Shown here piece after piece: positions 8,099 to 16,179 of a stretch of DNA of 64,000 nt. Made by a program: the position numbers and the translations under genes. The stretch covers positions 186,001-250,000 of the forward strand of contig NZ_JAVFJJ010000004.1 of assembly GCF_030908245.1 (NCBI RefSeq), written 5' to 3'. Position 1 is the stretch's first letter, and each line of letters begins with the position of its first letter. This DNA comes from Sinomonas sp. ASV322 (GTDB lineage: Bacteria; Actinomycetota; Actinomycetes; Actinomycetales; Micrococcaceae). The notes under the pieces were generated by a model. It saw nothing but the letters and a program-made list of their open reading frames with translations. It ran no database searches and was not told the DNA's origin.

Positions 8099-10888
8099 GT
8101 GTCCGAAGAGGTCGGTTCCGGCCATGTCGCGATCTTCCCGAAGTTCACCGGTTTCCGGCGCGCGGTCTCGGCCGAGGTCGCCGGGTCGGGCCGGGAGTCC
8201 GGGTCCGCGTTCTCGAAGGCGTTCTCGGCCTCGGCCGACGGCGCGGCGCAGGCTGTGTCCCGGAACCTCCAGAGCGCTGTCGCCTCGGCCTCCCAGGCGC
8301 TGTCCAAGGCGCGCCTGTCCGAGGCCGACGCGTCGGGGAAGGTCCGCGTTGCCGAGGCCCGGCTTCTGGAGCTCCGAGACCGGGGGACCGCGTCGGTGTC
8401 CCAGCTCGCCGCAGGGGAGGAGCGCCTCGCCTCGGCGCAGCGCCGACTCGAGCAGGCCCAGGGCAGGACCAGTGTCGCGTCCCAGCAGCTCGCCACCGCA
8501 CAGGACCGGCTCCGTGAGTCGACCGAGGAAGCCGCGGGCGCGGGGGAGCGGTCCGGAAACCGGTTCGCGCGCGCCTGGCAGGGCATCCGAGCGAAGGTCG
8601 GGTCCGCGGCACGGGATGCGGTGGAGGACGCCGGCCGGCAGGGCGCGGCGGCGGCCGACGATGCCGGCAGCAAGGCTGGCGGGGCGTTCGCGGGCGGGTT
8701 CAAGAAGGCCGCGGGGGCGCTCGCCGCCGTCGTGGCGCTGGACCGCCTCCGCGCGGGCTTCATGTCCGCGATCACCGAGGCGGGCGGCCTCGAGCAGTCG
8801 GTCGGCGCGATCGAGACCGTGTTCAAGGGCTCGTCGGCCCAGATGCTCCAGTGGTCACGGGACGCGTCGGCCGCGGTCGGCCTGTCGAAGAACGACTACA
8901 ACGAGCTCGGCACGCTGATCGGAACCCAGCTCAAGAACGGCGGGCTGGCCATGGACCAGCTCGGGCCGAAGACGAACCAGCTCATCGGGCTCGGCGCCGA
9001 CCTGTCCTCGATGTTCGGCGGCACGACGAAGGAAGCCGTCGAGGCGCTCTCCTCTGCCCTGAAGGGCGAGCGGGACCCGATCGAGCGGTACGGCGTCTCG
9101 CTCACTCAGGCCGCGATCGACGCGAAGGCCGCCGAGCTCGGCTTCGCCAAGGTCGGGGGATCGTTCGAGGCCCAGGCGCAGCAGGCCGCGACACTGGCGC
9201 TGATCATGGAGCAGACCGCGGACGCACAGGGGAACTTCGCGCGGGAGACCGACACGTTCGCGCACAAGCAGCAGGTCGCCTCGACCGGCTGGAAGAACCT
9301 CAGCGCGTCCATCGGCGAGCTCTTCCTCCCGTCCGCGACCGCCGCGATGGGGTTCCTCGGCGGGTCCCTCCTGCCGATGCTCCAGACCCTCGTCGGCGGG
9401 GTAGCCGCGTTCGGCGCCGCCTTCGCCGCCGGCGGGAACGACATCACGAGCTCCGGGTTCGCCGGCGCACTCGAGGCGCTCGGGTTCAAGGCTCGGGCCT
9501 TCGTGGACGGACTCGCCACGCTCGGGCAGGCCTTCTCGACGATGTTCGGCTCCCTCGGGCCCGTGTTCGCACCGCTCATCGGGCAGGTCGTTGACCTCGC
9601 GGGCGCGTTCAGCCCGCTCGGGCTCATGTTCCGCGCCCTCGCCCCGGTCCTGCCGGACCTCGTCGGACTCCTGTTCCAGCTCGGCGCGACCATCGGCAGT
9701 GTCCTCGGCCAGGTCCTTCCGCCGGTGACCCAGATCGTCCAAGTCCTCGTCGAAGCCCTCTCGGGGGTCTTCGTCGCGATCCTGCCCACTCTGGTCGCGC
9801 TGGTCCAGACACTCGGCGACGCGTTCACGAACCTCGCTCCCGTGATCGCCTCGCTTGTGGCCGCCGTCGTGCCCCTGGTGGCGACCCTGACCGCGATCCT
9901 GGCCCCGATCATCACGGAGCTGGTGAACTCGGTGCTCCCTCCGGTCATCGCGATCATCGGCCTGATCGTCTCCGCGATCGCCCCCCTGATCACCACCATC
10001 GCCGGGATCCTGATCCCCGTGATCCAGGCGCTCATGCCGATCGTCGGCACCGTCTTCGGCGCGATCGCTGGCATCATCACCGCCGTCATGCAGATCGTGC
10101 AGGGCGTGATCGAGGTCGCGACCGGCATCATCACAGGGAACTGGGACCAAGTCTGGTCCGGCGTGCTCAACATCTTCCGCGGGATCTGGAACACCATCGT
10201 CGCGGTGGTCACCGGCGTCCTGAACACGATCGGCTCGGTCGTCCTCAACGGCCTCACCGCCGTGGGACAGTTCGTGCTCGGCGCCCTCGGGGCAATCGGC
10301 CGGTGGTTCGCCGACGCGTGGGACTCCCAGATCCGAGCCGTGTCGGGCTTCATCGGCACCCTGCTCGGCTTCTTCGGCGACCTGCCCGGCAAGATCGTCG
10401 GATTCCTCTCCGGACTCGGCCGGTCCCTCTGGGACATCGGACGCAACATGATCCAAGGCCTCCTCGACGGCGCCGGATCGCTGCTGGCGAACATCGGTAA
10501 CTTCTTCCTGAACATCGTCCCCGACTTCATCCGGGAGCCCTTCAAAGCCGCACTCGGGATACACTCGCCCAGCCGCGTATTCATCGGCTACGGCGAGGAC
10601 ATCGCCGAAGGCCCCGCGATCGGCGTCCGCCGCAAGGAGCAGGGAGTCCGGGACGCAACCCGACGGCTCGCCGAAGCCGCACAGGCAGGATGGGCCACAC
10701 CGACGCTGGGCACCGCGCTCGCAGGACGGCCCGCGGCCCCCGACACCGGGGCCGGCTCCGCCGCGGGCGACATCAACGTGTACGGCAACGTGTACGGCGA
10801 CCCCGAGGACATCGTCGACGAGCTCAACGTCCAGAAGTCCCGAGCCGTCCGGGTCAACGGGCTGCGCCGAGTCGCCGCGGGGGTGTGA
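8099..10888 (+). CDS. Tape measure protein
   Basis: At 929 residues this is the longest gene of the window's phage part and sits right after the chaperone pair. The N-terminal 200 residues are coiled coil (long Ala/Ser/Glu/Arg helices such as LASAQRRLEQAQGRTSVASQ); residues 430-680 contain repeated hydrophobic helices (PPVIAIIGLIVSAIAPLITT) that could be membrane-active on DNA entry; the C-terminus has the HSPSRVFIGYGEDIAEG segment typical of tape measures. Its length sets tail length. GTG start with GAGAGGGGAGG upstream. Confidence 0.88.
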   Translation: MSEEVGSGHVAIFPKFTGFRRAVSAEVAGSGRESGSAFSKAFSASADGAAQAVSRNLQSAVASASQALSKARLSEADASGKVRVAEARLLELRDRGTASVSQLAAGEERLASAQRRLEQAQGRTSVASQQLATAQDRLRESTEEAAGAGERSGNRFARAWQGIRAKVGSAARDAVEDAGRQGAAAADDAGSKAGGAFAGGFKKAAGALAAVVALDRLRAGFMSAITEAGGLEQSVGAIETVFKGSSAQMLQWSRDASAAVGLSKNDYNELGTLIGTQLKNGGLAMDQLGPKTNQLIGLGADLSSMFGGTTKEAVEALSSALKGERDPIERYGVSLTQAAIDAKAAELGFAKVGGSFEAQAQQAATLALIMEQTADAQGNFARETDTFAHKQQVASTGWKNLSASIGELFLPSATAAMGFLGGSLLPMLQTLVGGVAAFGAAFAAGGNDITSSGFAGALEALGFKARAFVDGLATLGQAFSTMFGSLGPVFAPLIGQVVDLAGAFSPLGLMFRALAPVLPDLVGLLFQLGATIGSVLGQVLPPVTQIVQVLVEALSGVFVAILPTLVALVQTLGDAFTNLAPVIASLVAAVVPLVATLTAILAPIITELVNSVLPPVIAIIGLIVSAIAPLITTIAGILIPVIQALMPIVGTVFGAIAGIITAVMQIVQGVIEVATGIITGNWDQVWSGVLNIFRGIWNTIVAVVTGVLNTIGSVVLNGLTAVGQFVLGALGAIGRWFADAWDSQIRAVSGFIGTLLGFFGDLPGKIVGFLSGLGRSLWDIGRNMIQGLLDGAGSLLANIGNFFLNIVPDFIREPFKAALGIHSPSRVFIGYGEDIAEGPAIGVRRKEQGVRDATRRLAEAAQAGWATPTLGTALAGRPAAPDTGAGSAAGDINVYGNVYGDPEDIVDELNVQKSRAVRVNGLRRVAAGV

Positions 10889-11860
10889 ATGGCAGGCATC
10901 TCCTATGGGACCCCCTACGTGCCCCCGGCCCCGCCGGTACCCCTCCTGCGCGGCCTCAAGCTGCTCTGGAGGGGGCCGGGCAAGGATGCCCCGGAGTGGG
11001 ACCTGACCGCGCCGCAGGAGGGGCTCGGGATCGTCCGCGAAGGCGTCGAAGGCCTGAGCTTCCCCGCCTACCAGCACATCGTCCAGGAGTCCCCGGCGCT
11101 CGCGGGCCAGTGGCACCGCGGGTCCCGGGCGAAGGCCCGCCGGGTGTTCTGGCCGCTGTGCATCTGGGCGGATGCCTCGAGCGACGCGTGGGCTGTGAGG
11201 GACGCCGCATTCTGGGCATCCCTCGGCGACACTCTCGAGCCCGGGCAGACGGGGACATGGACGGTCGTGACCCCGGCAGGAAGCCGTCGGCATCTCGCGT
11301 GCCGGTTCGAGGACGACGGCGGGCACGCCTTCTCGCATGACCCGTTCCAGAAGGGCTGGGAGGTCTACGGCATCGCGATGGCCGCGGACGGGCCGTACTG
11401 GGCTTCCGACCCGATCAGCCAGGCGTGGGGTGCGTCGGCCTCCAGAGCCTTCCTTCCGTCCGCGCCGGGGGAGCCGTACTGGGTGACGTCCGGCTCGCTG
11501 CTTGGCGCCGCGTCGATCACCAATCCGGGTGATGTCCCGGCCTGGCCGCGGTGGACGGTCGTGGGGGGCTCCACGTCGGTGTCGGCCGGTGTCGGCGGCA
11601 GCGTCGTGGAGATCCCCTTCCCCGTCCCGCACGGCAAGGCCGTCGTCGTCGACACCGACCCGCGCGCCCAGACGGCGAAGTACGGCGATTGGGACGAGGC
11701 CACGAGGACGCTGTCGAACGCCGTCGACAGGACCAGGGAGCTCGGTGCGGCGGACTTCGCGCCGGTCCCTGCGGGCCAGAACCTCCCGCTGAGCATCGCC
11801 ATTACGGGGGGCGGCAGCGTGACCGCAGAGATCACCCCGCTTCACAGGAAGGCCTGGTGA
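10889..11860 (+). CDS. Distal tail protein (Dit-like)
   Basis: A 323-residue protein immediately after the tape measure, ATG touching its stop. Trp-rich strands (QWHRGSRAKARRVFWPL, YWASDPISQAW) followed by a galectin-like C-terminal half fit the Dit family, which forms the hub ring at the tail tip on which the adsorption apparatus is built. In siphoviruses with Gram-positive hosts the next gene encodes the Tal-type hub protein, as appears here. Confidence 0.68.
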   Translation: MAGISYGTPYVPPAPPVPLLRGLKLLWRGPGKDAPEWDLTAPQEGLGIVREGVEGLSFPAYQHIVQESPALAGQWHRGSRAKARRVFWPLCIWADASSDAWAVRDAAFWASLGDTLEPGQTGTWTVVTPAGSRRHLACRFEDDGGHAFSHDPFQKGWEVYGIAMAADGPYWASDPISQAWGASASRAFLPSAPGEPYWVTSGSLLGAASITNPGDVPAWPRWTVVGGSTSVSAGVGGSVVEIPFPVPHGKAVVVDTDPRAQTAKYGDWDEATRTLSNAVDRTRELGAADFAPVPAGQNLPLSIAITGGGSVTAEITPLHRKAW

Positions 11861-12978
11861 TGGAGAGTCCGTTCCGTCTGACCCTGTACGACAAGTCCTT
11901 CGCAAGGCAGGGATGGCTCGGCGACCCGATCGAGGTGACCGCCACGCCAGCCCATAACGGCCCCCAAGGGCTCACTGTGACGGTCTCTTCCCTCAGCGAG
12001 AAGGCCCCGATCCTCCTCGAACCGGGATCGCGGATCGTCGCCCAGTATCGCGGCGAGCACCTGATCAGCGGTCCCGTCCGGAGCCGCAGCGGGAAAGGAC
12101 CCGGGCGGGCGGGCACCATGACGTTCACCGTCGAGGACGATTGGCGGCTTCTGCAGCGGGTCCTCGGCTGGCCGGTGCCCTCGGCGCAGATCACCGGTCA
12201 GGGGGCGGCGGAGTACGACGTCGTGTCCGGGCCTGCGGAGACCGTCCTGAAGACACTCCTCACGCGCAACGCCGTGAACCGTCGAGGCCTGCCCGTCACC
12301 GTGGCCCCAGACCGGCGCCGAGGGGCGAACATCACCGTCTCGGCACGCTTCCACCCCCTCGCCGACATCCTCCTCTCGGCGCTCGACACAGCCGGGATCG
12401 GCGTGACGGTCCGCCAATCCGGGTCCGGACTCATGGTCGACGTCTACGAGCCGACTGTGCACGCCCGCGAACTGAACGACGAGTCGGGCGTCGTGGCCGA
12501 ATGGGAATGGGCGAGCGAGGCACCCGAGGCGACAGACATCGTCGTCGGAGGCCAGGGGGAAGGGACAGCCCGCCAGTTCGCCCTCTTCCAGAACGCCGCC
12601 CGGGCCGCGGAATGGGGCGACGTCATCGAGGTGTTCCGCGACGCTCGCGACACCAACGCGGGGGACGTCTTTGCCCAGCGCGCCGTCGAAACGTTCGCCG
12701 AGACGGCCGAGAAGACCGGGCTCAAGATCAGGCTCTCCGAGACCGAGAACTTCCGCTACGGCCGCGACGGCGTCCACGTCGGCGATCGGGTGTCGCTGCG
12801 GGTTGGCCCCGACCTCGTCGTCACCGACATCCTCCGCTCCGCGGAGCTGACGTGGAAGGCCGAAAGCGGACTCGAGGTCACGCCCAAGATAGGCGAGATC
12901 GCCGACAGCGACGACGAAGTGCTGGCCAAAGCCGTCCGCCGGACCGCCTCAGCCCTGAGAGACATGAGGAGCAGATAG
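11860..12978 (+). CDS. Tail hub protein, ReqiPepy6 Gp37-like
   Basis: A 372-residue protein whose ATG shares a base with the previous stop (TGATG); GTG three bases earlier is possible. Features: PFRLTLYDKSFARQGWLGDP near the start, a strand-rich core, then VAEWEWASEAPEATDIVVGG and a C-terminal VGDRVSLRVGPDLVVTD barrel. This is the layout of the Siphovirus Gp37 family (PF14594), a baseplate hub that links the Dit ring to the receptor-binding proteins. The family is inferred from pattern recognition; no enzyme motif is visible. Confidence 0.65.
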   Translation: MESPFRLTLYDKSFARQGWLGDPIEVTATPAHNGPQGLTVTVSSLSEKAPILLEPGSRIVAQYRGEHLISGPVRSRSGKGPGRAGTMTFTVEDDWRLLQRVLGWPVPSAQITGQGAAEYDVVSGPAETVLKTLLTRNAVNRRGLPVTVAPDRRRGANITVSARFHPLADILLSALDTAGIGVTVRQSGSGLMVDVYEPTVHARELNDESGVVAEWEWASEAPEATDIVVGGQGEGTARQFALFQNAARAAEWGDVIEVFRDARDTNAGDVFAQRAVETFAETAEKTGLKIRLSETENFRYGRDGVHVGDRVSLRVGPDLVVTDILRSAELTWKAESGLEVTPKIGEIADSDDEVLAKAVRRTASALRDMRSR

Positions 12979-13968
12979 ATGGCCATCACGAGCATCGGCT
13001 ACGACGGGCCGATCACAGAGCCCGGCTTGGCCTCCCTCCTGCCCAACAGCGGGGGCATGCAGTGGGGCGTAATCGGGGCGGGCGACTGGGCAGTCACGCC
13101 GCACCCGTCAACGGCCCAGGCATTGAACATCGCCCCGGGCGTCGGATGGGGTCCGGGTGTGATCGACACCTCGAATGCGATCGAGACCATCCAATGCGAC
13201 CCGATCAGCCTCGGCCAGACTCGATGGGACCTCATCGCGATGCGCCGCAACTGGCAGCCGGCCGGCGGCCAGTCTCGATTCGTCGCGGTGAAGGGCACCT
13301 CGGCGAAGGGCCTGCCGGGGAAGGCCGTCGCGCCGACCCCGCTTTCGAACACCCAGCGGCAGGTCTTCCCCGGGATCGTCGAGGACCAGCCGCTCGCGCT
13401 TGTGCAGTGGACGGGCGGCCAGTCCCAGCCGACCGCGGTCGTCGACCTGCGCCTCTGGGGAGCCAACGGCGGCATGGTCGCCAAGTCAGACCTCGTCCTG
13501 ACGTACCTCGACCGCGTGGGGTCGACCGTGACGATCGAGGGCGACGTGTGGCAGTGCACGCTCGGCGCCAACGACACCATGGCTTGGACGAAGAGCACCA
13601 GACTCGGAAGGATCCCCCTGCTCGGGGCGGGCAGCACCCTCGTGGGCGGGGTCCCGCCGCAGGGCACCGACTTCCTCGTGCAGGCGGGAACGGTCGCGCA
13701 GCAGAGCGACCCCAACGGGTACGCCCGCCTCACCTATCCGACCCCCTTCCCGAACGGGGTTCTCACAGTGCAGATCACCCCCGGTGACACCAGCACCGAC
13801 CGGGCGTGGTGGAACGCCCCGATGAGCTACGGCATCGCGGGCGGGTGGGCGCCCGTCGGCGACAGGAACGACTTCGTCTACGGCCTCATGACTATGAACC
13901 CCGGCGGCGGGATCAGGCTGTGGGGCAACCAGTGGCACCGCATCAACTGGCTCGCGATCGGATGGTGA
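12979..13968 (+). CDS. Minor tail / baseplate protein
   Basis: A 329-residue protein that starts at the base after the hub gene's stop. The N-terminal part (IGYDGPITEPGLASLLP) is a common start of actinophage tail-tip proteins that bind the hub; the C-terminal 90 residues form a Gly/Trp/Asn-rich beta domain (PTPFPNGVLTVQITPGDTS ... GNQWHRINWLAIGW) like the carbohydrate-contacting tip domains of gp53-type fibres. Probably part of the receptor-binding baseplate. Confidence 0.65.
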   Translation: MAITSIGYDGPITEPGLASLLPNSGGMQWGVIGAGDWAVTPHPSTAQALNIAPGVGWGPGVIDTSNAIETIQCDPISLGQTRWDLIAMRRNWQPAGGQSRFVAVKGTSAKGLPGKAVAPTPLSNTQRQVFPGIVEDQPLALVQWTGGQSQPTAVVDLRLWGANGGMVAKSDLVLTYLDRVGSTVTIEGDVWQCTLGANDTMAWTKSTRLGRIPLLGAGSTLVGGVPPQGTDFLVQAGTVAQQSDPNGYARLTYPTPFPNGVLTVQITPGDTSTDRAWWNAPMSYGIAGGWAPVGDRNDFVYGLMTMNPGGGIRLWGNQWHRINWLAIGW

Positions 13969-13972
13969 GCGC

Positions 13973-14359
13973 GTGGACGACGGGATCCTGGCCTGGACTG
14001 ATCTCCTGTCGCTGGTGCTGAACTTCGTCTTCGGCGGCGGGCTGCTTGCCCTGTACGGGGCGCACAGGAAAGCGCGGGTGGAGCTCGCTACCGCGAGGGC
14101 GGCCCAGACCACCGCGGACGCGGCGACGGTGACCGCCGAGAACGCGGGCTGGAACGCGCTGATGGAGTACTGGCAGACCGAGATACGCGACCTGCGGACC
14201 GCCCAGCTCAAGGACCATGGCACGATCGCGGGCCTTCAGGCTTCCCGGGACATCGACCGGAAGTACATCGACATGCTGCAGCAACACATCTGGGAGCAGA
14301 AGCCCCCGCCGCCCCCGGCCCCGCCCTCGCTCCGCGAGGAACAGCCCTTCACCGACTGA
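13973..14359 (+). CDS. Small membrane-anchored coiled-coil protein
   Basis: A 128-residue protein with GTG start. Residues 8-28 (LLSLVLNFVFGGGLLALYG) are one membrane helix; the rest is a long charged helix (ARAAQTTADAATVTAEN...) ending in a Pro-rich tail. It lies between the baseplate genes and the lysin. Such proteins are often annotated as phage holin-associated or spanin-like in Gram-positive phages, but no family is recognised; a lysis or adsorption-related membrane role is a guess from position. Confidence 0.55.
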   Translation: MDDGILAWTDLLSLVLNFVFGGGLLALYGAHRKARVELATARAAQTTADAATVTAENAGWNALMEYWQTEIRDLRTAQLKDHGTIAGLQASRDIDRKYIDMLQQHIWEQKPPPPPAPPSLREEQPFTD

Positions 14360-14374
14360 CCCAACCCCCGCCCC

Positions 14375-14403
14375 GAGGGCCCCCGCCACAGGCTGGGGCC
14401 CTC
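14375..14403 (+). terminator. GC hairpin between baseplate and lysis genes
   Basis: GAGGGCCCC pairs with GGGGCCCTC (9 bp) over an 11-base loop. No T-run. It separates the tail operon from the lysin gene. Confidence 0.5.
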
Positions 14404-14430
14404 ACCCATGCCCCATGAGAGGAACCTGCG

Positions 14431-15840
14431 ATGAGCTACGACTGGCCCGTTGGGCCTGAATACCCGGTGACGCAGGAGTTCGGGTCCAACCCGGGCAACG
14501 GCGTCAATCCGGCCGGCGGGCACACAGGCCGCGACTTCGCGGCCCCGATCGGCACCCCTGTGCGCGCCCCGGGCGACGGGGTGATCGAGTGGGCCGACTG
14601 GGTCGACGGCACGTGGCAGGACAACCTGCTGTGGCTGCGCGGGGGCATCTCGGTGGTGCTGAACTGCGGCGACGCGGAGCCGACGTTCGTGTTCGGCCAC
14701 CTCGACCGCACGGACCGGAACATCGGCGAGCGGGTCCGCCGCGGGGACATCATCGGCTACACCGGCAACACGGGGTACTCCTCGGGCCCCCACCTGCACT
14801 TCGAGGCGCTCCTGCCCGGCTACGTCCTGGCCTCGCCCACGCTCGGCCGTACGGACCCGCGGCAGGTCTGCTCGGGCTACTGGACCGAGCCGACGCCCGC
14901 CGACCCGCCGTCGCCTCCCGCGGGGCCGATCACCCGCACGGTGACGAACGACGTCGCGTGGGCGCGAGTCGCGCCCTCCGCCGACGCTGCCCCGGCACCT
15001 GGCTACCCGGAGGGGATCGCCAACGGCGCGACGATCGCGGTCGTCGGCTACGTCAAGGGCGAGAACCCGTACGGAGAGGCCCCGCCCGACGACGCGTGGT
15101 ACAAGACGGTGAGCGGCTTCTTCGTCTGGGCCAACGCGGCAGGGAACGACCTCGCCGGCCTGGACTACCTCGGCGACCTCTCCGCCCCGTCCCCGACGCC
15201 CGTGCCAGCTCCGGCGCCCGCGCCTTCCCCGGCCCCGTCCGCGGCCCCGTATTACTTCGCGCTCGACTTCGTCGCCCTGACGCGCGAGGACGGAGTGGTG
15301 GTGACGGTGGAGAAGTCCCCGGCGGACGGCGGCAACCTCCAGGAGGGCGCCGGGAGCGCCAGCCCGGACAAGGCCGTGATCCACCAGTTCGGCACGCCCG
15401 GGGTGGACACGTTCGACTCCACGGACAGCCAGTTCAAGACCCCGGGCACGTCCGTCTCGGCGTACTTCTCCGTCTCCGGCCGGCGGATCCGCCAGCACGT
15501 TTCCCTCGCCGACCGCGCCTACCACGCCGGGCCGACCGGGAACGGCTGGTTCGGGGTGGAGACCGACCCGGCCCAGGACCCCGAGACGGTCCTGACGGCA
15601 CGCGCCCTCCTGCTCGCCGTCGACGGGAAGTACGGGCGGAAGCTGGGCCTGATCCGCCACCGCGACGTGCCCGGCTGCTCCACGGACTGCGGGGCCGCGA
15701 TCGACCTCGCCCGGTACGACGTCGCCTACCCGCCCGAACCCGCACCGGTCCAGGATCGGGTGACGCCCGAGGTGGAGGCCACCGTCCTGCGGCGGTTCTT
15801 CGACTGGCTGCTCGCCCTGTTCCTCGGGCGGCAGAGGTGA
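14431..15840 (+). CDS. Two-enzyme endolysin: M23 endopeptidase plus N-acetylmuramoyl-L-alanine amidase
   Basis: A 469-residue lysin. Residues 1-150: M23 metallopeptidase (lysostaphin-like) with GHTGRDFA (zinc His and Asp) and GPHLHFE (HxH). Residues 170-245: SH3-like wall-binding domain (AWARVAPS ... WYKTVSGFFVWA). A Pro/Ala linker follows, then residues 285-440: Amidase_2 with VIHQFG, YHAG and RHRDVPGCSTDCG supplying the zinc ligands. It would cut both the cross-bridge and the amide bond of peptidoglycan at lysis. Two catalytic domains in one actinophage lysin are less usual than one. ATG follows GAGAGGAACC. Confidence 0.88.
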   Translation: MSYDWPVGPEYPVTQEFGSNPGNGVNPAGGHTGRDFAAPIGTPVRAPGDGVIEWADWVDGTWQDNLLWLRGGISVVLNCGDAEPTFVFGHLDRTDRNIGERVRRGDIIGYTGNTGYSSGPHLHFEALLPGYVLASPTLGRTDPRQVCSGYWTEPTPADPPSPPAGPITRTVTNDVAWARVAPSADAAPAPGYPEGIANGATIAVVGYVKGENPYGEAPPDDAWYKTVSGFFVWANAAGNDLAGLDYLGDLSAPSPTPVPAPAPAPSPAPSAAPYYFALDFVALTREDGVVVTVEKSPADGGNLQEGAGSASPDKAVIHQFGTPGVDTFDSTDSQFKTPGTSVSAYFSVSGRRIRQHVSLADRAYHAGPTGNGWFGVETDPAQDPETVLTARALLLAVDGKYGRKLGLIRHRDVPGCSTDCGAAIDLARYDVAYPPEPAPVQDRVTPEVEATVLRRFFDWLLALFLGRQR

Positions 15841-15977
15841 CCCGGCCGCTCGTCGCCGCCGGAGTCGCCGCGGCCGCCGTCCTCCTCGCTGCGGCTGCCG
15901 TGGCGGTGCTCGCGCTCATCGCCGACGCCGCCGTAACCCTCTACACCCGCGCTCTGGAAGGAGCTTCCCGTGGCTGA
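15837..15977 (+). CDS. Very small membrane protein, holin-like
   Basis: A 46-residue product starting with GTG that overlaps the lysin stop by 4 bases (GTGA). It is almost entirely one Ala/Val/Leu membrane helix (PLVAAGVAAAAVLLAAAAV) and ends inside the next gene by 8 bases. Both overlaps indicate coupled translation in the lysis cassette. It may be a holin, antiholin or pinholin partner; its size is below most gene-calling cut-offs. Confidence 0.6.
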   Translation: MTRPLVAAGVAAAAVLLAAAAVAVLALIADAAVTLYTRALEGASRG

Positions 15978-16179
15978 GCACACCGCGCCGCCCACCGGCC
16001 GGGGCATCGGGCCCGTCACCCTCGCCACCTCCGGCAGCGTCGCGGCCGTGACCGTCCTCGTCTGGGCCCTCCGGGTCTTCTTCGGCGTCGAGGTCCCGGA
16101 CGAGGTCGCGGGCGCCGCCGCGGTCCTCGTCGCGCTCGCCGCCGGATACCTCACGCCCTCGAAAGGACACAGAGCATGA
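15970..16179 (+). CDS. Holin
   Basis: A 69-residue protein with two predicted membrane helices (residues 16-38 and 45-62: GSVAAVTVLVWALRVFFGV and AGAAAVLVALAAGYL) and a short basic C-terminus, the layout of small two-helix holins. It directly follows the lysin and the 46-residue membrane protein and overlaps the next gene by 4 bases. Start is GTG with GGAAGGAGC upstream. It would form the membrane lesion that lets the lysin reach the wall. Confidence 0.72.
   Translation: MAEHTAPPTGRGIGPVTLATSGSVAAVTVLVWALRVFFGVEVPDEVAGAAAVLVALAAGYLTPSKGHRA

Noticed and set aside
8855-11905. Reverse frame of 1,016 codons opposite the tape measure and tail genes
   Set aside because: It mirrors the forward genes' high-GC third positions, gives low-complexity Glu/Asp/Arg-rich residues and has no ribosome site; the forward genes are clearly real.
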